NCBI RefSeq assembly: GCF_026810225.1
Contig: NZ_CP113865.1
Coordinates: forward strand, 1,260,001-1,324,000
Length of the DNA stretch: 64,000 bases
From: Caldicellulosiruptor morganii
GTDB taxonomy: Bacteria > Bacillota > Thermoanaerobacteria > Caldicellulosiruptorales > Caldicellulosiruptoraceae
Reading direction: 5' to 3'
Under the pieces are notes generated by a model that worked only from the letters and a program-made list of their open reading frames with translations, had not been told where the DNA came from and ran no database searches. Every line of letters starts with the position of its first letter. Within the stretch, counting starts at the first letter, position 1. Both the position numbers and the translations under genes were made by a program. Positions 1 to 9,490 of the stretch are shown in pieces.

Positions 1-1289
1 GTATAGACGATGAGACAGTAAGCAAACAAATATCAATTTTGCAAGCGTCATTGAATTATTTTGATGAAAAAATTGAGAAAATTAAGGGGAATAACCTATG
101 TGAAAATGCGGGTGTTATTATAGAAGAGAACATAACTTTACAGAAAGAAATTCTCACAGAAGAAATAATGGAAATAGGAAACATTTTAGTAGAAAATGCC
201 ATTTGGGGAGCAAAAGAAAAATCAGTCATATGGAATGGTTTAATTTTTGACAGAATCAACAACACTAATGTTATATTACCTTTAGAAAGCAGTTTATTTT
301 ATGGGTTAAGTGGTATTATGCTGTTTCTTAGTTATGCTTTTTTACTTGTTCCAGATGAGAATTATATGAAGATTACAAAGACATTGTTTTATCAACTCTT
401 TAAAGATGTAAAAAAAAGAATATATATAGTAAATCAGGAAGAAGAAATTAAGAGCATAGAAAATGTAGCTTCAATTTTATTATCTTTATTAGAGGTTTCA
501 AATATTTATAAAGGCATATTTAGCAATATTAAAGAAGAATTACTACACTTAGTAGAATTGTTTTTTAAGAAGTTGTTAAAAAATGAAAAAACAATCCAAA
601 GCAGTTTTATACTGAATTTTTTAAAATACTGTATAAATAAGTATAATATTGAACCTTTAATGAAATGTAAAGATATATACAGCACATTTGTATACGACAA
701 ATCCACATTGTCTACAATGGTCAAACAAGAGAAATACTCTAATAAGAAATACATACATTATGTTAACTTCTTATTAGACGCTGCAAATATATGCCAAAAT
801 AAATTTGCTTTTAATTATATTGTGAATAACTTTATAGAGTTTTTGGAACAGGTAGATAAACTTGTTATTTCTCAAAACTTTTTCGAATTATTATTAGTAA
901 TTTTGAAGATTTGCTCGAACGAGTTCAATAAGGAATATTTTAAGGTGTATGTGAAAAGATTAATATATGAGTACATTAAACCCTTCAAAGAAACAGATGA
1001 GCTTTTGAAAGGAAATAGTGGAGATATTGAACTTTTATTAAAATATTCTGAGATTTTTGATGTAGATTCAATTATGGAAATTATCAAAGAAAAAGTTAAA
1101 TATATAGTTTTTAGAAAAAAACGAAAGGGGAAATTTAGTCTAAGATCAACTCCACAATATTTGCCATTAGGTTTGTTAGATGGAATTAGTGGAATTGGTT
1201 ACACATTTATTCGACTTTGTTATAAAGATGCTCTTCCAATTATGGAGTTTGTATTTCCCATATCTTTTACTGAGGAGGAAGAAGTATGA
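1..1289 (+). CDS. Class II lanthipeptide synthetase LanM, C-terminal part (5-prime truncated by window edge)
   Basis: The frame is open from base 3, so the start lies outside the window; about 428 codons are visible. The first residues (ETVSKQISILQASL) look like the end of a LanM dehydratase domain. The remaining ~400 residues resemble a LanC-like cyclase: FYGLSGIMLFL near base 300 and the closing LLDGISGIGYTFIRL near base 1180 are typical. In known LanC-like domains zinc is held by a Cys and a Cys-His pair (WCHG and CHG motifs). No CHG occurs here, and the position expected to read LCHGxxG reads LLKGNSG (bases ~1003-1020). The protein may dehydrate Ser/Thr without efficient ring closure, or be decaying. 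The stop overlaps the next gene as ATGA, implying coupled expression. Family assignment is by motif only. Confidence 0.75.
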   Translation, partial: IDDETVSKQISILQASLNYFDEKIEKIKGNNLCENAGVIIEENITLQKEILTEEIMEIGNILVENAIWGAKEKSVIWNGLIFDRINNTNVILPLESSLFYGLSGIMLFLSYAFLLVPDENYMKITKTLFYQLFKDVKKRIYIVNQEEEIKSIENVASILLSLLEVSNIYKGIFSNIKEELLHLVELFFKKLLKNEKTIQSSFILNFLKYCINKYNIEPLMKCKDIYSTFVYDKSTLSTMVKQEKYSNKKYIHYVNFLLDAANICQNKFAFNYIVNNFIEFLEQVDKLVISQNFFELLLVILKICSNEFNKEYFKVYVKRLIYEYIKPFKETDELLKGNSGDIELLLKYSEIFDVDSIMEIIKEKVKYIVFRKKRKGKFSLRSTPQYLPLGLLDGISGIGYTFIRLCYKDALPIMEFVFPISFTEEEEV

Positions 1290-2056
1290 AAGTGTTTATT
1301 TTTAATGGTAGTCCAAACGGAAATGATTCATTTTCTCTTTATGTTGCTGAGAAACTACTCACAAATATGGAAGCAATTTTAAACATGAAGTTTGAAATTA
1401 ATGTGTTTGATACTAACAGATTTAGAATTAATCTATGTAAAGGATGTCTTACTTGTTTTAAACAAGGGAAATGCATATTAGATGAGAAAGACGACATGTT
1501 ATTAATTAAAAATGCAATGGAAATATCTGATATTATTGTTATAGCAACTCCTGTGTATGCCGCAAATGTATCTGCTCAAACAAAAGTTTTTATTGATCGT
1601 ATATCATATTGGTTACATTTATTCAAGTTATTAGGCAAGATAGGTATTCCAGTAGTAACAGCAAGTAGTAATTCGTTAATTGAGGTTACATTTTATTTGA
1701 AAAGAATAATGCTTGCACTAGGTTTAAATGTTTTTGAAACAATAGCTTATACAAAAGACTACCCCAATGTTGTCGATGATGAAACAAATTTTGAAGAAGA
1801 GCTTTTTCAAAAAGCCCAAAAATTGTGTGAATATTTAGAAAATCCCATGAAGATAAAGGTTCATCCCTTCCAGGAAGACTATTTCAAAACATTGAAAGAT
1901 AATTTGATGTTGAGAGAAGATGAAGATGCTGAAGTAAACTACTGGCAAGAGAATGGCTATTTTGAATTTGACAATTATGAAAGTTTACTTTTGCACTTTT
2001 TAAAAAATAAAAACTCTTTAGTAATAAAAAAAGAGAATCTAAATAATTTTGTATAA
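1286..2056 (+). CDS. Flavodoxin-like NAD(P)H-dependent FMN oxidoreductase linked to LanM
   Basis: 256 residues. The N-terminal beta strand followed by GSPNGNDSFS (residues 8-17) is the FMN phosphate loop of the flavodoxin_2/WrbA-like family. A Cys cluster CKGCLTC (51-57) plus C63 follows, as in iron-sulfur flavoprotein-like and related reductases. TPVYAANVSAQTKVFIDR is the usual second flavin-contact region. Start ATG 1286 overlaps the LanM stop (ATGA) and follows GAGGAGGAAG. Because it is coupled to a lanthipeptide synthetase, it may reduce dehydroamino acids (a LanJ-like role) or handle peptide thiols; this is inference and no such activity is established for this family. A truncated paralogue lies at 17891-18349. 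Confidence 0.7.
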   Translation: MKVFIFNGSPNGNDSFSLYVAEKLLTNMEAILNMKFEINVFDTNRFRINLCKGCLTCFKQGKCILDEKDDMLLIKNAMEISDIIVIATPVYAANVSAQTKVFIDRISYWLHLFKLLGKIGIPVVTASSNSLIEVTFYLKRIMLALGLNVFETIAYTKDYPNVVDDETNFEEELFQKAQKLCEYLENPMKIKVHPFQEDYFKTLKDNLMLREDEDAEVNYWQENGYFEFDNYESLLLHFLKNKNSLVIKKENLNNFV

Positions 2057-2060
2057 AGTA

Positions 2061-2089
2061 TTGACTTCTTTTTTGGTAAAAATTAAAAT
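2061..2089 (+). promoter_or_regulatory. Sigma-A type promoter for the first ABC cassette
   Basis: TTGACT (2061-2066), a 17-base spacer and TAAAAT (2084-2089) lie just after the reductase stop and about 190 bases before the permease gene. The 225-base gap shows no other gene or clear terminator. Confidence 0.5.
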
Positions 2090-2281
2090 GAAAAATTAGG
2101 TAAATTTTTTGTGTTTTTTTAACTTCAGATTCTAAGACGTAAATATTGAAGAATAGTAGGAAACCAGCTTCAAATTTGTTTTTATAATATAGTATGTAAA
2201 AATCACCAGTAAATTGGCAAAAACACTTATTTTTTATCGAAACAGATAATAAATAAAACTGTATAAAAGGGGGCTACACAA

Positions 2282-3454
2282 TTGTTATTGTATACTGAAA
2301 TCCAAAAAATTCTCAAAAGCAAAAAATTTTTTATTGCCTTAATAATCACAATTGGTCTCAATCTTTTTTATTGCTGGTTTGTGTATAATGAAGAGAATAA
2401 AAGTATTGAGTCTACAAAGCAATATATTGCATATACAGAAAAACAGATAAAGGAATTGCAGCAGAAATTAAAAAAAGAAAAAGACGACATGAAGAAAAGA
2501 TTGTATCTGGAACAAATTAATGAATTGAATAGAATTATTCAAAAGGAAAAATTAAAAATGCAGTATGCTTCTAATCCTAAGAAGGAAATAGAAGAAAGAG
2601 CCCGATATTACAAGATGAGGTATGAAATTTCTCAGAAAGCTGGTGACTATAAAGAGCTTGAAATTAATAAGGTAAATTATCAGATTTTAAATGAAAATAT
2701 AAAGAGGAAAAAGTATTACAGTGTTGGTAGACAATTTGATGGATGGACTTATTTACTTAGTCAATCGTACGGAATAGCATTTTTTATAATTATTGTTTTA
2801 GCTTTACTTATTGGAAGTGGTATAGTTTCAGATGAATATAGGGAAGGGACAGCGAAGATTTTAAAAACTATGCCTGTGAAAAGAAGTAATATTATTTTAA
2901 GCAAATTTATTGCAACTGTTTTGACTGTGTCCGCATTGGTCATTGGTATACAAATTGTATTTTTCATAGTTTTAAATCTTATAACAGATTCTTTTAAATA
3001 CTACGATGTGTATTGTAACTGGATTTCTAAATATAAGGTGATAGGTTTTAAGATATATCCTGTTTCAGATGGTGTAAAATTGTTGAACTTACTTGAATGT
3101 AGTTTATTACAATTATTAACCGAAATTATTCTTATATTGGCTATATCGGGAGCTATCATGTTTTTCTCCACGATATTTGAAAACGGTGCATTTGCAAGTA
3201 TTAGCTTTTTTGCAATAATAATAGCTATAAGTATTTTTCGTCAAAAGATACTTATTCTTAAAAGACCTATATTAAAGTTGTTGTCGTTAATATTCCCTTG
3301 GGAACTATCGATGGTATATACAAATTCATTACCAGGAGAAATAGAATGGATTTATGCTTCATTCTATATTGTAATAGGGTTAAATTTATTGATGACAGTT
3401 ATTTTTGTAATAGCTTCAATGAAAATATTTGAACATAGGGAAAAGGTATTATAA
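2282..3454 (+). CDS. ABC-2 type permease of an antibiotic export/immunity transporter (copy 1)
   Basis: 390 residues. One membrane segment near residues 17-35 is followed by a long charged coiled-coil stretch (about 40-100) outside or in the cytoplasm. Five or so further hydrophobic segments begin near 160, with the conserved VSDEYREGTAKILKT loop of ABC-2 permeases (SDEYRxGTxK). The start is TTG at 2282 after AAAGGGGG. It pairs with the ATPase 33 bases downstream. A paralogue of equal length and clear overall similarity lies at 15635-16807. The likely role is producer self-protection or drug-peptide export, from its place beside lanthipeptide and bacteriocin genes. Confidence 0.8.
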   Translation: MLLYTEIQKILKSKKFFIALIITIGLNLFYCWFVYNEENKSIESTKQYIAYTEKQIKELQQKLKKEKDDMKKRLYLEQINELNRIIQKEKLKMQYASNPKKEIEERARYYKMRYEISQKAGDYKELEINKVNYQILNENIKRKKYYSVGRQFDGWTYLLSQSYGIAFFIIIVLALLIGSGIVSDEYREGTAKILKTMPVKRSNIILSKFIATVLTVSALVIGIQIVFFIVLNLITDSFKYYDVYCNWISKYKVIGFKIYPVSDGVKLLNLLECSLLQLLTEIILILAISGAIMFFSTIFENGAFASISFFAIIIAISIFRQKILILKRPILKLLSLIFPWELSMVYTNSLPGEIEWIYASFYIVIGLNLLMTVIFVIASMKIFEHREKVL

Positions 3455-3486
3455 AGCTTGAGAGAGACTAAAGGGGGTAAAATAGC

Positions 3487-4434
3487 TTGGCTGAAAATCA
3501 AGTGGAAATGATAATAAAAGTAACTGATGTGTACAAGAAAATTGGAAACTCTCAAATTCTAAAAGAAATAAACTTTTCAATAGGAAAAGGAGAAATTGTT
3601 GGTCTTGTAGGACCAAATGGTGCTGGCAAAAGCACATTAATGAAAATACTGGCAGGTTTGTGGGCACCAAAACCAAAAGGGGAATGTTATATTTTGGGAT
3701 GTGATGTAACTAAGGAAAAGGAAAGAATTGAGGTATTAAGAAGAGCATCATTTTTTATTGAAACACCAGCACTGTACAGTAAACTCAGCGGTTATGATAA
3801 TATAGAATTATACTCTAAACTAAAATATGGGAGTACCTTTAACGTTAAAGATGAGATTAACAGGTTAGCACCATTTTTTGAATTGGAAAATAATATGTTA
3901 AAAAGAAAGGCAAAAGCTTATTCGCTGGGAACAAAACAAAAGGTTGGTTTGCTTCAAATGTTCATTGGCAACCCTGAAGTGTTGATATTGGACGAACCTT
4001 TTAATGGATTGGATCCAACTGTTACAATTAAAGTTAAAGAGCTTTTGAAAACGCGATGGAGAGAAAATAACATAACTGTTTTAATCTCATCACATATATT
4101 GAGTGATATAGAAGAATTGTGTTCAAGAATTATTTTTATAAAAAATGGTTCTATAATATTGGATAAAAATAAGGAAGAACTGTTAAAAAGCAATACAGTG
4201 GTAATTTTTCATTTTACCGAAAAGGAGCATGTTGATTTAGCGTGTAGGTTAATAAAGGAAAAATTACCGCATGTATCTGTGGAAACTCAGTTTAATAACT
4301 CGATAAAAATTCATAATATCAGTTCTTATGAAGATATTTTTAATTTATTACAGAATGAGGGTATAAAAGTTAGAGATATAGAAGAACAAAGGATGAGTTT
4401 AGTAGATTTTTACAAACAACTTTATTTACAATAA
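3487..4434 (+). CDS. ABC transporter ATPase, BcrA/LanF-like (copy 1)
   Basis: 315 residues. Walker A GPNGAGKST (residues 42-50), a degenerate signature SLGTKQKVG typical of BcrA/LanF immunity ATPases rather than LSGGQ, Walker B LILDEPFNGLDP, and a switch His in ISSHILSD. A ~90-residue C-terminal extension follows. The start is TTG at 3487 after AAGGGGG. From base 3622 on it is identical at protein level to the copy at 16860-17807, while the first ~40 residues differ, so the two genes share a recent conversion or duplication tract. It partners the upstream permease. Confidence 0.88.
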   Translation: MAENQVEMIIKVTDVYKKIGNSQILKEINFSIGKGEIVGLVGPNGAGKSTLMKILAGLWAPKPKGECYILGCDVTKEKERIEVLRRASFFIETPALYSKLSGYDNIELYSKLKYGSTFNVKDEINRLAPFFELENNMLKRKAKAYSLGTKQKVGLLQMFIGNPEVLILDEPFNGLDPTVTIKVKELLKTRWRENNITVLISSHILSDIEELCSRIIFIKNGSIILDKNKEELLKSNTVVIFHFTEKEHVDLACRLIKEKLPHVSVETQFNNSIKIHNISSYEDIFNLLQNEGIKVRDIEEQRMSLVDFYKQLYLQ

Positions 4435-4581
4435 TCAAAGATTATAACTATTTATTGCAAGTAAAAAATGATAAAATAAAAATAAGTAGCGTGTTATAAT
4501 GGGTGGTTTAAAATTATTTGATGAACAATAAAGAGGGATTTTTTGTAAAAGTATTTAATATTCAAAACAAAAGATTTCCAA
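3622..4581 (+). repeat. 960-base near-identical direct repeat, copy 1
   Basis: Bases 3622-4581 match 16995-17954 at a constant offset of 13373. By eye I find one difference (T at 4504 versus A at 17877, in the Shine-Dalgarno of the following small gene). Sequence on both sides diverges abruptly. The tract covers most of the ATPase gene, the spacer and the first ~21 codons of the following gene. Confidence 0.85.
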
Positions 4582-4763
4582 AGATTTCTCTGTATTTTAT
4601 TATTGCTGTAATTTTTGAATTTGTAGTAGCTTTGCCTGTGTATTTATTTTTGTCAAAAAGAATAGGAGTAACATTATTTATTTTAGTTCTGTTAGTATTT
4701 GTAGCAATATTAATTTATTGTATTATAATGATTTTAAAATATTTCTTAAGCAAGAAAAAGTAA
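4518..4763 (+). CDS. Small two-helix membrane protein with chimeric N-terminus
   Basis: 81 residues starting TTG (4518) or ATG (4521). The first ~21 residues (MMNNKEGFFVKVF...) lie inside the 960-base repeat and are shared with the broken reductase at 17891. The rest is two hydrophobic helices (about 25-45 and 50-73) ending in a lysine-rich tail. The Shine-Dalgarno region reads GGGTGG, weaker than GGGAGG in the other copy. I do not recognise a family. It may be an immunity-type peptide or simply the product of a recombination joint. Confidence 0.4.
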   Translation: MMNNKEGFFVKVFNIQNKRFPKISLYFIIAVIFEFVVALPVYLFLSKRIGVTLFILVLLVFVAILIYCIIMILKYFLSKKK

Positions 4764-4857
4764 TATTGTAGTAGAAATTAATAAAGTAAAAATTGAATAC
4801 TATGTTGATGTAGCAAATGCAAAGACCACGAGATAAAAAAAATAATAGAAAAAATAA

Positions 4858-4897
4858 AGGGTTGGTTGGCATTTTGCCCCAGCCCTCTATTTGTTTA
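4858..4897 (+). terminator. Terminator-like hairpin of a repeated type
   Basis: AGGGTTGG (4858-4865) pairs with CCAGCCCT (4879-4886) with one G-U pair, followed by a T-rich stretch. An almost identical hairpin sits at 9453-9490. The gap 4764-5043 holds no gene that I can support. Confidence 0.6.
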
Positions 4898-5043
4898 ATC
4901 CTCCTATGTTATAGTTAAAGTTGCAGTCAACAAAAATCAAGATTTTGGTAGCAGGAAGAAGATTGGATACAAATGTTTTTGCACATACCTGAAATAAACC
5001 TGCAGTAAAAACATATAGTTGCAAAACAAATTATATTTATCAC

Positions 5044-5072
5044 TTGACATATAAACATTTGTTTGATATTCT
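5044..5072 (+). promoter_or_regulatory. SOS-type promoter with LexA-like box, upstream of enolase
   Basis: TTGACA (5044-5049), 17-base spacer, TATTCT (5067-5072). Inside the spacer lies AAACATTTGTTT (5053-5064), close to the Gram-positive LexA consensus CGAACnnnnGTTCG/GTTT. The block is a near copy of the yneA promoter at 19466. LexA binding is inferred from the sequence. Confidence 0.6.
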
Positions 5073-5172
5073 ATATACAGAACATTTTATCGGAGAGAAT
5101 GAATATTTTATGAGAACAAGAGTTGTTATAAAAAATAAATTTCGCTTTGGTATTGCGTTGATTCTTTTTATG
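5044..5172 (+). repeat. Direct repeat of the yneA promoter and 5-prime end, copy 1
   Basis: About 129 bases closely match 19466-19594. Both copies have the promoter, the LexA-like box, the GGAGAG ribosome site and the first ~20 codons. The ATG is 66 bases from the TTGACA in each. Confidence 0.75.
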
Positions 5173-5175
5173 TAA
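5110..5175 (+). pseudogene. Truncated yneA start, a 21-codon leader abutting eno
   Basis: ATG at 5110 opens MRTRVVIKNKFRFGIALILF, nearly the same as the first 20 residues of YneA at 19532. The frame ends TAA at 5173-5175, and the enolase ATG begins on the next base. The LysM part is missing. The position suggests enolase is translated by termination-reinitiation from this leader, since no independent Shine-Dalgarno is visible before 5176. Confidence 0.6.
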
Positions 5176-6480
<1,305 letters not shown>

Positions 6481-6528
6481 TTCCACAAAAGTCCAAAGGA
6501 AAGTTTTTTAATTTGCAATGGAATAAAG

Positions 6529-6563
6529 AAAGAGGGAAAGTGTTGAACTTTCCCTCTTTTCAT
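6529..6563 (+). terminator. Rho-independent terminator of eno
   Basis: AAAGAGGGAAAG pairs perfectly with CTTTCCCTCTTT around a 7-base loop, followed by a T-rich stretch. Confidence 0.9.
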
Positions 6564-6652
6564 TTTATAATATATTCAAACAGGATATGTTAAGAATTTT
6601 GTTGAATCTTTTGGAAATTATGTTGAAACAAGTTTCAAGGAGGTTTGGAAAG

Positions 6653-8047
6653 ATGAAAAAATTTATGGATGAGGATTTTCTATTGAATAACCAAACTGCT
6701 AAATTCCTTTACGAAAAGTATGCAAAGGATATGCCTATTATTGACTTTCATTGTCATTTAAGTCCCAAAGAAATTTATGAAAACAAGAGATTTAAAAACA
6801 TAACTGAGGTCTGGCTTGGAGGAGACCATTACAAATGGAGGCTTATGAGGGCAAATGGCATTAATGAGAGGTATATAACAGGAGATGCAGATGATTATGA
6901 AAAATTCCTTGCGTGGGCAAAGACCATCCCAATGGCAATAGGAAACCCAATTTATCATTGGACACATTTAGAACTTAGAAGATATTTTGGAACAGATGAG
7001 ATATTGAATGAAAAATCTGCACCTATCATTTGGGAAAAGACAAACAAAGTTCTAAAAGAGCTCGGTGCAAGGGATATAATTTTGAGGTCAAATGTAGAAA
7101 TAATCTGCACAACAGATGACCCTGTTGATACACTTGAGTATCATTTAAAACTGAAAGAAGATAAAGATTTTAATGTAAAGGTTTATCCTACTTTCAGACC
7201 TGACAAAGGCTTGAACATCGAAAGAGAAACCTTTATCCCGTGGGTAGAAAAGCTTGGAGAAACTTGCGGGAATAAGATAGAAACCTATGATGAGTTTTTA
7301 AATGCCTTAAAATCAAGAGCAGAGTTTTTCCACTCTGTGGGGTGTCGTGCTTCTGATCATGCTATTGATGATATGGTTTTTGCCGATGCGTCTTTTGATG
7401 AAGCAGCTGATATTTTCAAAAAAGCTTTAAAAGGTGAGAAACTTACAGAAATTGAAGTTGCAAAATATAAAACGTATACATTGAGATTCTTAGGGAAAAT
7501 TTATTCAAGTCTTGGCTGGGCAATGCAGCTTCATATAAATGCCCTGAGAAACAACAATACAAGAATGTTCAATATTCTGGGACCTGACACAGGGTATGAT
7601 TCAATAAACGACGGTCATATAGCCTTTGCACTTGTCAAATTCTTAGATTCATTGGAGAAAGAAGATTCCCTGCCCAAGACAATTCTGTATTCTTTAAATC
7701 CAAAAGACAACTATGTTCTTGCAACAATTATGGGATCTTTCCAGGATGGTAGCATTCCTGGCAAAATGCAGCTTGGTGCAGCTTGGTGGTTCAATGATAG
7801 CAAAGATGGCAACCTTCAGCAGATGAAAGACCTTGCAAATCTTGGGCTCTTGAGTCGATTTGTCGGAATGGTAACAGACTCTCGAAGCTTTTTGTCATAT
7901 GCAAGACACGAATATTTTAGAAGACTTCTTTGCAATTTGATTGGCGAGTGGGTAGAAAACGGTGAATATCCATATGATTTGGAGACACTTGGTAGAATAG
8001 TTCAGGGCATTTGTTATTATAATGCAAAAGAGTATTTTGGGTTTTAA
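6653..8047 (+). CDS. uxaC: Glucuronate (uronate) isomerase
   Basis: 464 residues from ATG 6653, chosen because AAGGAGG lies 7-9 bases before it; upstream in-frame codons lack one. It isomerises D-glucuronate to fructuronate or galacturonate to tagaturonate, the first intracellular step in uronic acid use. The amidohydrolase-like motif DFHCHLSP, RADGIN-like RANGINERYITGD, the C-terminal MVTDSRSFLSYARHEYFRR and the terminal GEYP...YYNAKEYF are characteristic of UxaC. It is flanked by terminators, so it is probably a single-gene unit; no other uronate gene is adjacent. Confidence 0.96.
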   Translation: MKKFMDEDFLLNNQTAKFLYEKYAKDMPIIDFHCHLSPKEIYENKRFKNITEVWLGGDHYKWRLMRANGINERYITGDADDYEKFLAWAKTIPMAIGNPIYHWTHLELRRYFGTDEILNEKSAPIIWEKTNKVLKELGARDIILRSNVEIICTTDDPVDTLEYHLKLKEDKDFNVKVYPTFRPDKGLNIERETFIPWVEKLGETCGNKIETYDEFLNALKSRAEFFHSVGCRASDHAIDDMVFADASFDEAADIFKKALKGEKLTEIEVAKYKTYTLRFLGKIYSSLGWAMQLHINALRNNNTRMFNILGPDTGYDSINDGHIAFALVKFLDSLEKEDSLPKTILYSLNPKDNYVLATIMGSFQDGSIPGKMQLGAAWWFNDSKDGNLQQMKDLANLGLLSRFVGMVTDSRSFLSYARHEYFRRLLCNLIGEWVENGEYPYDLETLGRIVQGICYYNAKEYFGF

Positions 8048-8068
8048 AAGATAGAGGAGAAAGACAAT

Positions 8069-8100
8069 GGGGTGGAATTGTATATTCCGCCCTATTTTTA
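8069..8100 (+). terminator. Rho-independent terminator of uxaC
   Basis: GGGTGGAAT (8070-8078) pairs with ATTCCGCCC (8084-8092) with one G-U, followed by TATTTTTA. Confidence 0.85.
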
Positions 8101-8210
8101 TACTTTCATTTTCTATTAACATATTTGGTTGGTGATGAATAATTACATCAAATTAATATTGAATATTACGTAAATATGTAATACACTGTTTCATGTGGAA
8201 GGTGAATAAT

Positions 8211-8459
8211 ATGCGTGAATATCAGAACATTACTTTATCTCTTTCCAAGGAACTTATTCAAAAGGTAAAGCATATTGCTGTTGAAAGGAATACATCCATT
8301 TCTGCGCTGCTTACAAGCTTATTGGAAGAGCTTGTAAATAGGGAAGAGTCATATCAAAAGGTTTATCTGCAGAATCTTAATCTTTTAGAAGAAGGATTTA
8401 ACCTTGGAACAGGTGGAGCAATCACTTGGAGGAGAGAAGATTTATATGAAAGAAAATAA
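8211..8459 (+). CDS. Ribbon-helix-helix antitoxin-like protein
   Basis: 82 residues from ATG 8211, preceded by GGAAGGTG. The N-terminus NITLSLSKELIQKVKHIAVERNTSISALLTSLLEELV (split here as strand then two helices, residues ~5-45) is a CopG/Arc-type fold as in VapB-like antitoxins. Such genes usually precede a PIN-domain toxin. Here only a 28-codon frame with no PIN motif (ATG 8445) follows before the repeated promoter block at 8509, so the partner appears lost. It could still act as an orphan DNA-binding regulator. Confidence 0.65.
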   Translation: MREYQNITLSLSKELIQKVKHIAVERNTSISALLTSLLEELVNREESYQKVYLQNLNLLEEGFNLGTGGAITWRREDLYERK

Positions 8460-8508
8460 CTATCAATTCCCTGGTCATTTCATTATTTATTTTTTATCTT
8501 TCTTTTCA

Positions 8509-8714
8509 CTATTTGCAGATTTTGCTTTACTATGAGTTCAAATATATCTAATAAATTGAAGAAATTTTGAGCTATTTAAAGGAAAGTTATATTTGAGCTT
8601 TAAATTTATTTGAAAACGGGCTAAAAAAAAAGAAAAAACGGAATTGACAGAATGAAAATGTGTAAGATAGAATTTACATAAAAATTCCATGAAGAAATTT
8701 AACAGAAAAAGTAG
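8509..8714 (+). repeat. Repeated promoter module, copy A
   Basis: About 200 bases here resemble 9634-9829. Shared parts are a CTATTTGC start, TTGAAGAAATTTT, an A-tract and a promoter. One copy precedes the gene at 8907, the other the peptidase-ABC exporter, suggesting joint regulation. The gap 8460-8894 contains nothing else that I can support. Confidence 0.7.
8644..8673 (+). promoter_or_regulatory. Promoter with upstream A-tract
   Basis: TTGACA (8644-8649), 18-base spacer and TAGAAT (8668-8673). The A-rich tract at 8625-8639 could act as an UP element. Confidence 0.65.
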
Positions 8715-8906
8715 ATTAAATAAAACAAAAAAGGCAGTAAAACAAAACCATTCTTTACGCGCAAAGAGGTTGCATTTTATAAAATCTAAATAATTTCCAT
8801 AAAAGAATAAGAAACTATCAAATATAAGCCTGAATATCCAAAAGCCCAGTTTAGACATATTCACATCACATATTAAGTTTAATAAAGATTAGGAATGGTG
8901 AATACA

Positions 8907-9434
8907 ATGAAAAAAACACTTTTAATTTTGATTATAATATTGTTTATTTTTGCAGGAGTTGGGGCTTGCTACTATGTAACAAAATATGTTTTATATGATC
9001 CAGTGAAAACTTTGAAAATAATCGACCCTACAATAAAGATTTACTTTTCATCTGACGAGACAAAACCACTTGGTGATAATAGCTACAATGGCAAAAAGCC
9101 TGATTACAAAAAACATAGAATAATTGAGTATCGTGTTGTTGCAGCAAATACAGGACCGCGATATAAAAATTGTGTTTTGTTGATTCCATTAGTCCCTGAA
9201 GAATTTGAAAAGAAGTATGTTTTAAAGGGCGGCAGAGATTTAATAATTAATTTACATCCACCAATAAAAGAGAAAATATTTAAGGAACACGTATATTATT
9301 TTTATACGACTGAAGGAGATCCACAAAAAGTAAAAGAGATAATTTCAAAATATAATAAAGCAAAGATAATATGGGAAGAAGGCGGAAAGAAGTATGAAAA
9401 GATTATTGATATGAAGGTTAAGATTTTGGACTGA
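8907..9434 (+). CDS. Membrane-anchored or lipoprotein-like protein of unknown function
   Basis: 175 residues from ATG 8907 (an ATG at 8895 is also possible). An N-terminal hydrophobic helix ends in GVGACYY, which could be a weak lipobox (VGAC). The remainder is a charged extracytoplasmic domain with IEYRVVAANTGPRYKNCVLLIPLVPEEF, reminiscent of a beta-sandwich, but I do not recognise a family. Its promoter module matches that of the bacteriocin exporter downstream, so an accessory or immunity role is possible. Terminated by the hairpin at 9453. Confidence 0.55.
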   Translation: MKKTLLILIIILFIFAGVGACYYVTKYVLYDPVKTLKIIDPTIKIYFSSDETKPLGDNSYNGKKPDYKKHRIIEYRVVAANTGPRYKNCVLLIPLVPEEFEKKYVLKGGRDLIINLHPPIKEKIFKEHVYYFYTTEGDPQKVKEIISKYNKAKIIWEEGGKKYEKIIDMKVKILD

Positions 9435-9452
9435 TATAAATGATTATTGTTA

Positions 9453-9490
9453 AGAGGGTTGGCTGGCAATTTTGCCCCAGCCCTCTATTA
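9453..9490 (+). terminator. Rho-independent terminator-like hairpin
   Basis: AGAGGGTTGG (9453-9462) pairs with CCAGCCCTCT (9477-9486) with one G-U; an inner GGC/GCC extends it. It is very similar to the hairpin at 4858-4897. Confidence 0.75.
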
